DNA of 21,012 nucleotides from Bacteroidota bacterium (GTDB lineage: Bacteria > Bacteroidota > Bacteroidia > NS11-12g > UBA955). Positions 1-7,026 of the stretch are shown piece by piece. Made by a program: the position numbers and the translations under genes. Each line of letters opens with the position of its first letter. Position 1 is the first letter of the stretch. The notes under the pieces are model-generated. The model had not been told where the DNA came from, did no database searches, and saw nothing but the letters and a program-made list of their open reading frames with translations. The DNA lies in assembly GCA_018969565.1 (NCBI GenBank), contig JAGWYC010000006.1, positions 1-21,012 on the forward strand. The letters run 5' to 3'.

Positions 1-537
1 GTGTTTAAGGAAAGTCGCTTCTTGCTTACCGACTTATACCCACACGCAGCGCTTTCCCTACCCGAGCGCTGCACGTACCTGCCAACGCCTGCCGATGCCC
101 GATACTATGAAGCAATACCCGGCAGCAGCATCAGCTTCTTCAACACCTTCCACCATTTCAGCCTTGAAGAACAAAAAGCCATCATCGCCGGGCAGCTTTC
201 CAAAGGACATTGCCTGCTGGTAGCGGAAATCCTTACGCCGGATATCTGGTGCGCCCTGCGCATCTTGTTGGCCACTACAATCGCTCAGGTGTTATTCGCG
301 CCATTTGTAAAACCCTTCAGACTCAGACGTCTACTTTTTACCTGGATAATACCCATCAACCTGCTGACCGTTACCTGGGACGGATTGATCAGCGTGTATA
401 AAAGCCTCGGAAAAAAACGTCGGAGGGAATTAGCCGCACACGCTGAAGCGCTGGGTGCCGAGGCCCGCTGGGTCCAGGCGGGCAGCAGGCTGCTTCCAGT
501 GCAATTGTTACTCTGCATCCCGGCGACGGAAAAATAA
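1..537 (+). CDS. Class I SAM-dependent methyltransferase, C-terminal part (5' end outside window)
   Basis: The frame is open from the first base, so the GTG at position 1 is probably an internal valine and the gene is cut by the window edge. The visible part starts with TDLYP, which resembles the end of a Rossmann strand of class I methyltransferases, and continues with FFNTFHHF, the usual motif IV/V region. A hydrophobic stretch follows (about residues 83-130, containing LLFTWIIPINLLTVTWDG). From memory, a Bacteroidota methyltransferase family has this hydrophobic C-terminal half with a TWDG-like motif, which suggests action on a lipid or at the membrane. The SAM-binding glycine motif would lie upstream and is not seen. 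The stop codon directly abuts the ATG of the UbiA gene, so the two are probably co-translated. The substrate is unknown; a prenylated or lipid product of the neighbour is only an inference. Confidence 0.7.
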   Translation: MFKESRFLLTDLYPHAALSLPERCTYLPTPADARYYEAIPGSSISFFNTFHHFSLEEQKAIIAGQLSKGHCLLVAEILTPDIWCALRILLATTIAQVLFAPFVKPFRLRRLLFTWIIPINLLTVTWDGLISVYKSLGKKRRRELAAHAEALGAEARWVQAGSRLLPVQLLLCIPATEK

Positions 538-1494
538 ATGGCATTGAAAAATGCTTCTTACCTTGCCGCTGTGTTCAGAAAATGGGTACATCCGTTTTTG
601 GTACTATGGCGGTTTTCAAGACCGCACACCATCATCGGTTCTACATTCAGTGTAAGCGCGTTGTTTCTGCTGGCGCTGGCAGAACAACCCGGTTGGAGTT
701 CTTTAAGAGCAGTTCTTCTGCTCATCACCCTGATCTCCTGCCTGGCCTGTAATATCTTTATCACCGGACTGAACCAGTGGGCCGATGTGGAGTTAGACCG
801 CCTGAATAAACCCAGGCTGCCCATCCCTTCCGGCATGTTAAGTAAAAACCAGGCACTCAACATCAGCCTGGCTTGCCTGTTGATCGCGCTATTGCTTGCC
901 TTATGGCTTTCCATTTATTTTTTCATTCTTATTGCCCTCATCAGCCTGATCGGCGCGGTTTATTCCCTGCCGCCCATCAAATTCAAGAGGCATCACTTGG
1001 GCGCTGCTGCTGCCATCTCGCTGGTGCGCGGCTTGCTGGTAAACCTGGGCATATTCCTTCATTACCGGATATTTCTAACAGGAAGTTTCAGCATTCCTGA
1101 ATTTTTATGGCCGCTTACCGCATTTGTTTTCTTTTTCAGCCTGGCCATTGCCTGGTTCAAGGACATCCCCGATTCTGCCGGTGATGCGGTTTTCCATATT
1201 CGCACCGTTGCTGTGCAATACTCCCGCACGGCCGCGCTGAGGCTTGGTTTATGGCTGGTAACCCTTTCCTATTTTGCTTTGGCATACTGCTTTGGAAAGG
1301 GTTTTCTGACACCTCAGGTTGATTGGATTGCCGCCGTTCATATTGGTGCAGGGCTTTCATTTTTTATTCTTGGTTACCGTCTGGATGTGCGTAACAACAA
1401 GGCAGTACATCGCTTTTATATGGGATTCTGGGGCCTGTTTTTCCTTGAATATATCCTATATACGCTGGGTATCTGGTGGCCAATAATAAGCTGA
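538..1494 (+). CDS. UbiA-family prenyltransferase, homogentisate prenyltransferase-like
   Basis: A 318-residue integral membrane protein with about eight or nine hydrophobic segments. UbiA enzymes transfer a polyprenyl chain to an aromatic or other acceptor, using two Asp-rich motifs to hold Mg-diphosphate. Both are present: N79-QWA-D83-VEL-D87 followed by RLNKPRLPIPSG, and KDIPDSAGD around D209, D212 and D216. The SRPHT sequence near residue 27 and the KDIPDxxGD motif look more like homogentisate phytyl/prenyltransferases (tocopherol and plastoquinone branch) than like MenA or heme O synthase. The ATG follows the methyltransferase stop with no gap, suggesting a prenylation plus methylation pair. 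The acceptor cannot be read from sequence. Family assignment is firm; the homogentisate-like subtype is moderate. Confidence 0.85.
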   Translation: MALKNASYLAAVFRKWVHPFLVLWRFSRPHTIIGSTFSVSALFLLALAEQPGWSSLRAVLLLITLISCLACNIFITGLNQWADVELDRLNKPRLPIPSGMLSKNQALNISLACLLIALLLALWLSIYFFILIALISLIGAVYSLPPIKFKRHHLGAAAAISLVRGLLVNLGIFLHYRIFLTGSFSIPEFLWPLTAFVFFFSLAIAWFKDIPDSAGDAVFHIRTVAVQYSRTAALRLGLWLVTLSYFALAYCFGKGFLTPQVDWIAAVHIGAGLSFFILGYRLDVRNNKAVHRFYMGFWGLFFLEYILYTLGIWWPIIS

Positions 1495-1514
1495 TCTCCT
1501 AAACTAAGCCTGCC

Positions 1515-1522
1515 TTACTTTG
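1515..1522 (+). promoter_or_regulatory. Possible -7 promoter element (TTACTTTG) before the thioredoxin-like gene
   Basis: TTACTTTG lies 10 bases before the ATG at 1533 and resembles the Bacteroidota -7 consensus TAnnTTTG, off by one position. The same 8-mer occurs in the tetR upstream region on the other strand. I see no clear -33 TTG. If used, the leader would be only a few bases long. Confidence 0.3.
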
Positions 1523-1532
1523 TTTTCAAGAA

Positions 1533-2141
1533 ATGAACGCTGAAGGGAAGGCGATGGATTATCGCCGTTACTGGGAACAGGGGATGAGCTATGAAGCCTA
1601 CCGCGCCTTGATTGCGGCGCTGCATGCCGAGGACAAGACAACCGGTTCGAACCATTCGCCGGAAATGCTGGAGTATTCCCGCTTGAATGAACACCGCATG
1701 GAACGAGTGGAAAAGCGATTTCTCTTGTCTGAAGCTTTAGGCAACTTGATAAGGAGTCTGGAATCACCGCTGCGCTGGCTGGTTTTGTCTGAAGCCTGGT
1801 GCGGGGATGCGGCACAGAATGTACCGGCATTGCATCATGTGAGCGCGTTAAGTGGGGGTAAAATCGAAATGCGCTTGCTGCTTCGCGATGAACATCCTGA
1901 GCTGATGGATCAGTGGTTAACCAACGGAGGTAAGAGCATTCCGAAGCTGATTCAACTGGACGCGAATTTTGATGTATGCGGAAGCTGGGGCCCCCGTCCT
2001 GCCGAAGCGCAGCGTATGGTTAATGAAGCCCGCGCTGCTGCGGAGGACCACCATGTTTACGCGGAGCGGATACACAAGTGGTATGCACAGAACAACAGCG
2101 CAGACCTGCAAGTCGAGCTCTGCACTTTATTGAGTTTATAA
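1533..2141 (+). CDS. Thioredoxin-fold protein with single-cysteine WCGDA motif
   Basis: A 202-residue soluble protein with no signal peptide. The thioredoxin fold is indicated by LVLSEAWCGDAAQNVPAL (about residues 83-100), followed by an RLLLRDEHPEL strand and the cis-proline region GGKSIPKLIQLD. This matches my recollection of the cytoplasmic Thioredoxin_9 type family in Bacteroidota. The usual CxxC is replaced by C90-G-D-A, so only the first cysteine remains and ordinary disulfide exchange is unlikely; the family often has WCGDxAQ. Two in-frame starts are possible. ATG 1533 was kept because it follows the candidate promoter, but ATG 1554 (7 codons later) has AAGGGAAGG just upstream and is a real alternative. 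The partner and role are unknown. The gene ends at a strong shared terminator with gyrB. Confidence 0.75.
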   Translation: MNAEGKAMDYRRYWEQGMSYEAYRALIAALHAEDKTTGSNHSPEMLEYSRLNEHRMERVEKRFLLSEALGNLIRSLESPLRWLVLSEAWCGDAAQNVPALHHVSALSGGKIEMRLLLRDEHPELMDQWLTNGGKSIPKLIQLDANFDVCGSWGPRPAEAQRMVNEARAAAEDHHVYAERIHKWYAQNNSADLQVELCTLLSL

Positions 2142-2157
2142 AACGAGCACTGAATCC

Positions 2158-2197
2158 AAACAAAAAAGCATCCGCCGGGGCGGATGCTTTTTTGTTT
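2158..2197. terminator. Bidirectional intrinsic terminator between thioredoxin-like gene and gyrB
   Basis: A perfect inverted repeat lies between two convergent stop codons. The arms are AAACAAAAAAGCATCCGC (2158-2175) and GCGGATGCTTTTTTGTTT (2180-2197), with loop CGGG. The GC-rich 8-bp core is flanked by an A tract on one side and a T tract on the other, so it makes a stem plus U-run in both directions. Confidence 0.92.
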
Positions 2198-2211
2198 TCA
2201 TACTGGCCTGA

Positions 2212-4161
2212 TCAGGCGTCGATTTTCGCGTATTTGGCGTGTGTTTCGATGAACTCGCGACGCGGCGGCACATCATCACCCATGAGCATACTGAAGATGC
2301 GATCCGCTTCGGCGGCGCTATCCAGTGTTACCAGCTTCAGGGTGCGGCGAGCCGGATCCATGGTCGTTTCCCAAAGCTGTTCGGCATTCATTTCTCCAAG
2401 ACCTTTATAACGCTGCACATTCACGCTGTCTTCGCGGCCTTCACCGGCTAAAGCCTTAACGGCGGCATCGCGTTGGGCTTCTGTCCAGCAATACTGCTGC
2501 TCACGGCCTTTTTTCACCTGATACAGCGGAGGAGTAGCGATATATACATAGCCGCTTGTGATCAGCTTGTTCATGTATCGGAAGAACAATGTGAGGATTA
2601 GGGTACGAATATGGCTGCCATCCACATCGGCATCGGTCATGATGATGATTTTGTGGTAGCGCAGGTTATCCAGGTTCAGTTCTTTGGCGTCATCCTGGGT
2701 TCCAATGCTTACACCCAAGGCGGTGAAGATGTTTCGGATTTCCTCGTTGTCGTAGATTTTATGTTCGAGGGATTTCTCCACGTTCAGGATTTTACCGCGC
2801 AGGGGGAGGATGGCCTGGAATTCGCGGTCGCGCCCTTGTTTTGCTGTTCCTCCTGCTGAATCTCCTTCCACCAGATAAATTTCGCAGATACCCGGATCGG
2901 AACTGGAACAATCGCTCAGTTTGCCGGGGAGGCCCATTCCGCTCATAGCGCCTTTGCGCTGCACCATTTCACGGGCTTTACGCGCAGCGTGTCTGGCCTG
3001 TGCGGCAAGAATTACCTTCTGCACAATGGTTTTAGCTTCCTTAGGGTGTTCCTGCAGATAGTTATCGAGCATTTCTCCCACAGCCACATCCACGGCACCG
3101 GATACTTCACTGTTTCCGAGCTTGGTTTTGGTTTGCCCTTCAAACTGAGGTTCGGCTACCTTTACGCTGATTACACCGGTCAGACCTTCACGGAAGTCAT
3201 CGCCGTTGATCTCGAATTTTACGTTTTTCAGCAGGCCTTCTTTTTCTGCATAAGCCTTCAGGGTTCTGGTGAGTGCGCGACGGAAGCCGGCCACGTGGGT
3301 TCCCCCTTCAATGGTGTTGATGTTATTGACGTATGAATGCAGGTTTTCGCTGTATCCGTTGTTGTACATTACACTCACTTCCACCGGGATTCCCTGCTTC
3401 TCTCCTTCCATGTAGATGGGTTCCGGAATCAGCTTCTCGCGTGTTCCGTCGAGGAACATCACGAATTCACGCAGACCGCCTTCGCTGAAGAACTCCTGGC
3501 TGTGGTAGCCCTCTTCTTCACTGCCGGAGCGGCGGTCGGTGAGGGTCAGATGAATGCCTTTATTCAGGTATGCGAGTTCCCTCAAACGATTTTCCAGGGT
3601 TTCAAAATTGTACACCGTATTCTGGAAGATGGTATTATCCGGGGTGAAGGTTACTTCAGTACCGCGCTGATCGGTTTCACCAACCACTTTCACGTCGTAC
3701 TGAGGTTTCCCTTCCCGATATTCCTGCTGATAGATTTTTCCTTCGCGGAACACACGTACGGTCATGTGGGTAGAAAGCGCATTTACGCAGCTCACGCCCA
3801 CACCGTGTAAACCTCCGGAAACCTTGTAGGTATCTTTATCAAATTTACCGCCTGCGTGCAGCACGGTCATCACCACTTCCAGGGCAGAGCGTTTTTCTTT
3901 GGGATGAATATCCGTAGGGATACCGCGTCCATCGTCAAGCACCCGAATGGAATTATCTTCCAGAATGGTTACCTGAATATTGCTACAATGACCCGCCAGC
4001 GCTTCATCAATAGAATTGTCAACGACTTCATATACCAGGTGGTGCAGCCCCTTCAGGCCTACATCACCGATGTACATCGCCGGGCGTTTTCTTACCGCTT
4101 CAAGGCCCTCAAGCACTTGAATATTCTCTGCACTGTACTTATTTGATTGTGGTGAACTCAT
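2212..4161 (-). CDS. gyrB: DNA gyrase subunit B
   Basis: A 649-residue protein that supplies the ATPase and TOPRIM part of DNA gyrase, which introduces negative supercoils together with GyrA. The GHKL ATPase motifs are all present: E45/N49 in EVVDNSIDEALAG, DDGRGIP (76-82) and GGLHGVG (116-122). The transducer domain follows. The TOPRIM domain has EIYLVEGDSAGG with the catalytic Glu near residue 432, then DADVDGSHI, and the C-terminus has QRYKGLGEMN. The length fits the short GyrB form without the long insert of enterobacterial GyrB. ATG at 4161 gives a normal N-terminus (SAENIQVLEGLEAVRKRP). ParE is the main alternative; the overall sequence reads as GyrB. gyrA is not in the window. The gene is separated from the upstream tolC-like gene by about 100 bases containing a DnaA-box 9-mer and probably has its own promoter. 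Confidence 0.97.
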   Translation of the reverse strand: MSSPQSNKYSAENIQVLEGLEAVRKRPAMYIGDVGLKGLHHLVYEVVDNSIDEALAGHCSNIQVTILEDNSIRVLDDGRGIPTDIHPKEKRSALEVVMTVLHAGGKFDKDTYKVSGGLHGVGVSCVNALSTHMTVRVFREGKIYQQEYREGKPQYDVKVVGETDQRGTEVTFTPDNTIFQNTVYNFETLENRLRELAYLNKGIHLTLTDRRSGSEEEGYHSQEFFSEGGLREFVMFLDGTREKLIPEPIYMEGEKQGIPVEVSVMYNNGYSENLHSYVNNINTIEGGTHVAGFRRALTRTLKAYAEKEGLLKNVKFEINGDDFREGLTGVISVKVAEPQFEGQTKTKLGNSEVSGAVDVAVGEMLDNYLQEHPKEAKTIVQKVILAAQARHAARKAREMVQRKGAMSGMGLPGKLSDCSSSDPGICEIYLVEGDSAGGTAKQGRDREFQAILPLRGKILNVEKSLEHKIYDNEEIRNIFTALGVSIGTQDDAKELNLDNLRYHKIIIMTDADVDGSHIRTLILTLFFRYMNKLITSGYVYIATPPLYQVKKGREQQYCWTEAQRDAAVKALAGEGREDSVNVQRYKGLGEMNAEQLWETTMDPARRTLKLVTLDSAAEADRIFSMLMGDDVPPRREFIETHAKYAKIDA

Positions 4162-4263
4162 GTATCCGTAAAACTTCCTTTTTAAGAGATGGTAAAAATA
4201 CCGCTAAACCCACGCGTGAGGGCTAAAAGAAGGGCATTATTATCCACAAGTTACGCCGAATTT
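4162..4263 (-). promoter_or_regulatory. gyrB: gyrB upstream region
   Basis: The 102-base gap between the tolC-like stop and the gyrB ATG is the longest non-coding stretch in the window. It holds a DnaA-box match (4240-4248) and an 8-bp palindrome CACGCGTG (4211-4218) flanked by direct GCTAAA repeats (4203-4208 and 4222-4227). A weak -7-like TAACTTG lies on the minus strand next to the DnaA box. A purine run AAAAAGGAAG sits about 15-25 bases before the ATG, a little far for a classical ribosome-binding site. I could not place the promoter with confidence. Confidence 0.4.
4240..4248 (+). promoter_or_regulatory. Perfect DnaA-box 9-mer TTATCCACA upstream of gyrB
   Basis: TTATCCACA is an exact match to the classical DnaA box consensus TTATNCACA and lies about 80 bases before the gyrB start. 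I found only this one copy in the gap, so it does not by itself make an origin. It could bind DnaA-ATP to modulate gyrB, or be a chance match. Confidence 0.4.
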
Positions 4264-5688
4264 TCAGGGCAAAAAGCGCCACAACTGGCCTGTTTCCCTC
4301 AGGTAATCCAGTGCATACCTGTACCGGGCGGTCTGGTACTCCACCAGCTTCAGTCGGCTTTCCAAAAGGCGGATTTCGCGTGTATTAACCAGAAAGAGGG
4401 TGCTTTCTCCGGCGGCAAGTCGGGCCAGTTCTGCATCCAGCAAGCCCTGATAACCGGCCACCACCTGTCTGTAATCCTGTTCCAGCTTGCTGTAAGTTAG
4501 GTACATGTTCCAATAGGCCTGTAGTTTTCTGGTGGTTTCCAAGACCTTGAGTTTGTATTTGATTTCCGCCTGTTCCAGCTTGATGTCTGCCAGACTATAG
4601 GCGGCTCGTTCCTTGCGCAGGAACAAGCTGGATTGCGCCGTGATGCCCCAACGGTAGTTGTTCCAGTAGGGCACCCATGCGGGATTGGGGCGATACATGC
4701 CTTCCGTGAGGATATTGTACTTCAGGTTCAGTTCGGGAAGCAGCGCCTGTTGCTTCAGTTTGCGCTCCAGGCTGTAAAGGTTCAGGTTCAGGTTTTGCTC
4801 CTTCAACTGCGGTTGAATTTGCTGCACATCACCGCGTATGCGATTAAAACTCCAAACCGCCGCCATGGAATCCAACACATTCAGGCCCAGGGCTGAGGGT
4901 TTCAGTATGTCTGTCATTTCCAGTGGCTCGCCCTGTTCGTTCCAGAGGTGTACACTCAATTCAAGCGCTGTTTTGAGCAAGCGTGCCCCTGCGGCATCGC
5001 GGGAAATGGCGAAGTTTCTGCGTAATACATCGTTTTCCAGGGTATCAATTCGCGCGCGCTCACCGGCCTGAACCGATTGTTTCACCTGTTCCAGACGCAG
5101 TGTTCCTATGCGTGTTGCCGCGGAATAAAGTTCATGCTCCAAATGGGCTCCATACCAGTTTACATAGGCCGAGAACACATCGGCAAAAAGACCATTCAGC
5201 AAAGTCTGTCGCTCAAATACCGTGCTTTGCACCTGTACTTTGGCCATGGCCAGTGCCGTTCGTCGCTGGTCGGTGAGCAAACCTTGCATCAGAGGCATGG
5301 ATAAACCGGCATAGGACAAACCGGAAGAGGGCAGGACCTGACCGGGATCGATGTTGGTGCCCAGCGCCTGTTCATACCCCAGTTGCCCTTCTAAACCAAA
5401 CCAAGTGGGTACTTTCAGTCCCGTATGCAGAATGTCGTAATAGTTTTTCCCCTGGAACTGCTTATTGCTGTTGTCAAGAAAGAACTTGGGATCAAAGGCT
5501 CCGCGAGCCTGCCTCAGGTTCATGTCGGCTGAGCGGGTAAGCAATTGTGCCTGTCGCAGGGCCGGGTGATTGGTCGCCACCAGATCAAGCACGGTTTTTA
5601 CGGGAAACAATACACTGTCAGCCTGGCCTTTTAATTGCAAGACCGGAAGCAAACAGCACCATATCAGGTACGTCAGGGCTTTGTTCAT
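4264..5688 (-). CDS. TolC-family outer-membrane efflux/secretion channel
   Basis: A 474-residue protein with an N-terminal signal sequence (LTYLIWCCLLPVLQLKGQ, about residues 5-22). The body shows the long amphipathic helices and repeated pattern of outer-membrane efflux proteins: TNHPALRQAQLLTRSADMNL near residues 39-58 (the usual start of the first repeat), GLSMPLMQGLL near residues 128-138, and NTREIRLLESRLKLVEYQTA near the C-terminus. TolC trimers form the outer-membrane duct of tripartite exporters. Its ATG overlaps the HlyD stop by 4 bases (ATGA), so it is the last gene of the tetR-ABC-hlyD-tolC unit and most likely works with those two proteins. The substrate is unknown. Confidence 0.9.
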   Translation of the reverse strand: MNKALTYLIWCCLLPVLQLKGQADSVLFPVKTVLDLVATNHPALRQAQLLTRSADMNLRQARGAFDPKFFLDNSNKQFQGKNYYDILHTGLKVPTWFGLEGQLGYEQALGTNIDPGQVLPSSGLSYAGLSMPLMQGLLTDQRRTALAMAKVQVQSTVFERQTLLNGLFADVFSAYVNWYGAHLEHELYSAATRIGTLRLEQVKQSVQAGERARIDTLENDVLRRNFAISRDAAGARLLKTALELSVHLWNEQGEPLEMTDILKPSALGLNVLDSMAAVWSFNRIRGDVQQIQPQLKEQNLNLNLYSLERKLKQQALLPELNLKYNILTEGMYRPNPAWVPYWNNYRWGITAQSSLFLRKERAAYSLADIKLEQAEIKYKLKVLETTRKLQAYWNMYLTYSKLEQDYRQVVAGYQGLLDAELARLAAGESTLFLVNTREIRLLESRLKLVEYQTARYRYALDYLRETGQLWRFLP

Positions 5689-7025
5689 TTTGCCGGCTTA
5701 GAGGTTTCCGGGTTCACCGTTCCGTAGTAAAAGTTGGGAGGGAACCCATTCAACTGACGCCATATTTCATACCATACCGGAACCCTGCCGAGCAAGGCTA
5801 TACCCCTGGCACCGCTGCCCACGCGCAACAAGGAAGGCCATTCCTTAGCGTTGGCCTGAGGTGCTACCAGCACACGGTATTTTCCATCTTTGCCGGGAAA
5901 AGGATCTATGGCCACCACTGCGCCCGGAAAGGTGCCATAAGTCATGGCAGGCCAGCCGGAAAATACCAGAGCGGGCCATCCATCGAACAGGAATCGCACC
6001 TTGCTTCCCTTGCGTATCAGCGGTAAATCCATGGGATCAAGATATAATTCCACGGCAAGACGATAATTGAGGGGCATAATGGAGCAAATCGCCTCACCTT
6101 CCTTCACAGTTTCCCCGATTCCTGCGGTGAGTGCCCGAGTGATAATCCCGTCCTGAGGAGCAGTTACCACATAAAAACCCGAGCGGATTTTATAGTTGCT
6201 CAGGGTATTTCTCAATTTGGCTATTTCTGCCTCTGTTTCCATCTGACCGGAAACAGCGCTGAAACGCTCGCTTTCTGCCTTGGCCAGCTTTTCGCCATAC
6301 TCATTCGCAATATTCCTCAGTTCATATTCCGCATTGGCCAATGTTGATTTGGTGATGTCATACTTGTTTTCCATAGCATTCACCTTGGCAATACTTTCCT
6401 GTAATTTCAGCTTTCTGCTTTCTACATCCAGTGGTGATTTCAGGCCCTGAACAAGCAATATGGAATCACGTGTAAAACGGGTACGGGCAATGGCAAGGTC
6501 TGTACGCGCCGCCTGCAATTCAGCCAATTCGGCATTGAGCTTGAGTTTTTCCTGCGTGACCTTGTTGGCTGCCTGCCGGTATTTCAAGTCCTGCAGCGAT
6601 TCGAGGCTGCTGATTTGTTTGCTGATGGCATTCACCTTGGAGCTATATCCATCCAGCGATTGCTCTTTGCTTTTCACCTGCCTTTCGGTTTGGTCGAGCA
6701 GTCCGGGATCTAAATAGTTGTCCTTGATTTCCGTAATCAACACAATCGTATCGCCCTTGCGCACGGTATCTCCTTCCCTCACGAGCCACTGGGCAAGCCT
6801 GCCGCCAATTACCGTGTGAACCTCCTGTGGTCTTTGATCGGGAAGCAGGGTTGTTACTTTCCCATAGGAATTGATGTTTTGGGTCCAGGGAAGGAACATG
6901 AACACGAGAATAATGATGAGCAGTGCCCACATCATGCGTCCCATTCCCTTTCTGGTCCAGAAACTCTCTTTGAGTTTGCTGAAACTGCTCAGGTTCGTAT
7001 CTCTTGAATCAGGTTTTAATTCCAT
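5685..7025 (-). CDS. HlyD-family periplasmic adaptor (membrane fusion protein)
   Basis: A 446-residue protein that bridges an inner-membrane transporter to a TolC channel. After a basic cytoplasmic segment there is one transmembrane helix (about residues 30-46, MMWALLIIILVFMFLPW). A lipoyl half-motif follows (EVHTVIGGRLAQWLVREGDTV, about 68-88), then a long coiled-coil hairpin rich in Lys, Glu and Gln (about 105-285), the second lipoyl half (VVTAPQDGIITRA and GIGETVKEGEAICSI), and a beta-barrel region (LYLDPMDLPLIRKGSKVRF). The long hairpin resembles type 1 secretion adaptors more than RND adaptors. It starts one base after the ABC gene stop and overlaps tolC by 4 bases. An odd near-repeat, GWPALVF / GWPAMTY, occurs in the barrel region. 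The role is well supported; the cargo is unknown. Confidence 0.9.
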   Translation of the reverse strand: MELKPDSRDTNLSSFSKLKESFWTRKGMGRMMWALLIIILVFMFLPWTQNINSYGKVTTLLPDQRPQEVHTVIGGRLAQWLVREGDTVRKGDTIVLITEIKDNYLDPGLLDQTERQVKSKEQSLDGYSSKVNAISKQISSLESLQDLKYRQAANKVTQEKLKLNAELAELQAARTDLAIARTRFTRDSILLVQGLKSPLDVESRKLKLQESIAKVNAMENKYDITKSTLANAEYELRNIANEYGEKLAKAESERFSAVSGQMETEAEIAKLRNTLSNYKIRSGFYVVTAPQDGIITRALTAGIGETVKEGEAICSIMPLNYRLAVELYLDPMDLPLIRKGSKVRFLFDGWPALVFSGWPAMTYGTFPGAVVAIDPFPGKDGKYRVLVAPQANAKEWPSLLRVGSGARGIALLGRVPVWYEIWRQLNGFPPNFYYGTVNPETSKPAK

Positions 7026-7026
7026 C

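Noticed and set aside
3337..3810. 157-codon plus-strand frame antisense to gyrB
   Set aside because: gyrB is certain here and the antisense translation shows no recognisable features.
4162..4263. Replication origin upstream of gyrB
   Set aside because: Only one DnaA box and no AT-rich unwinding region or box cluster is visible, so an origin call is not supported.
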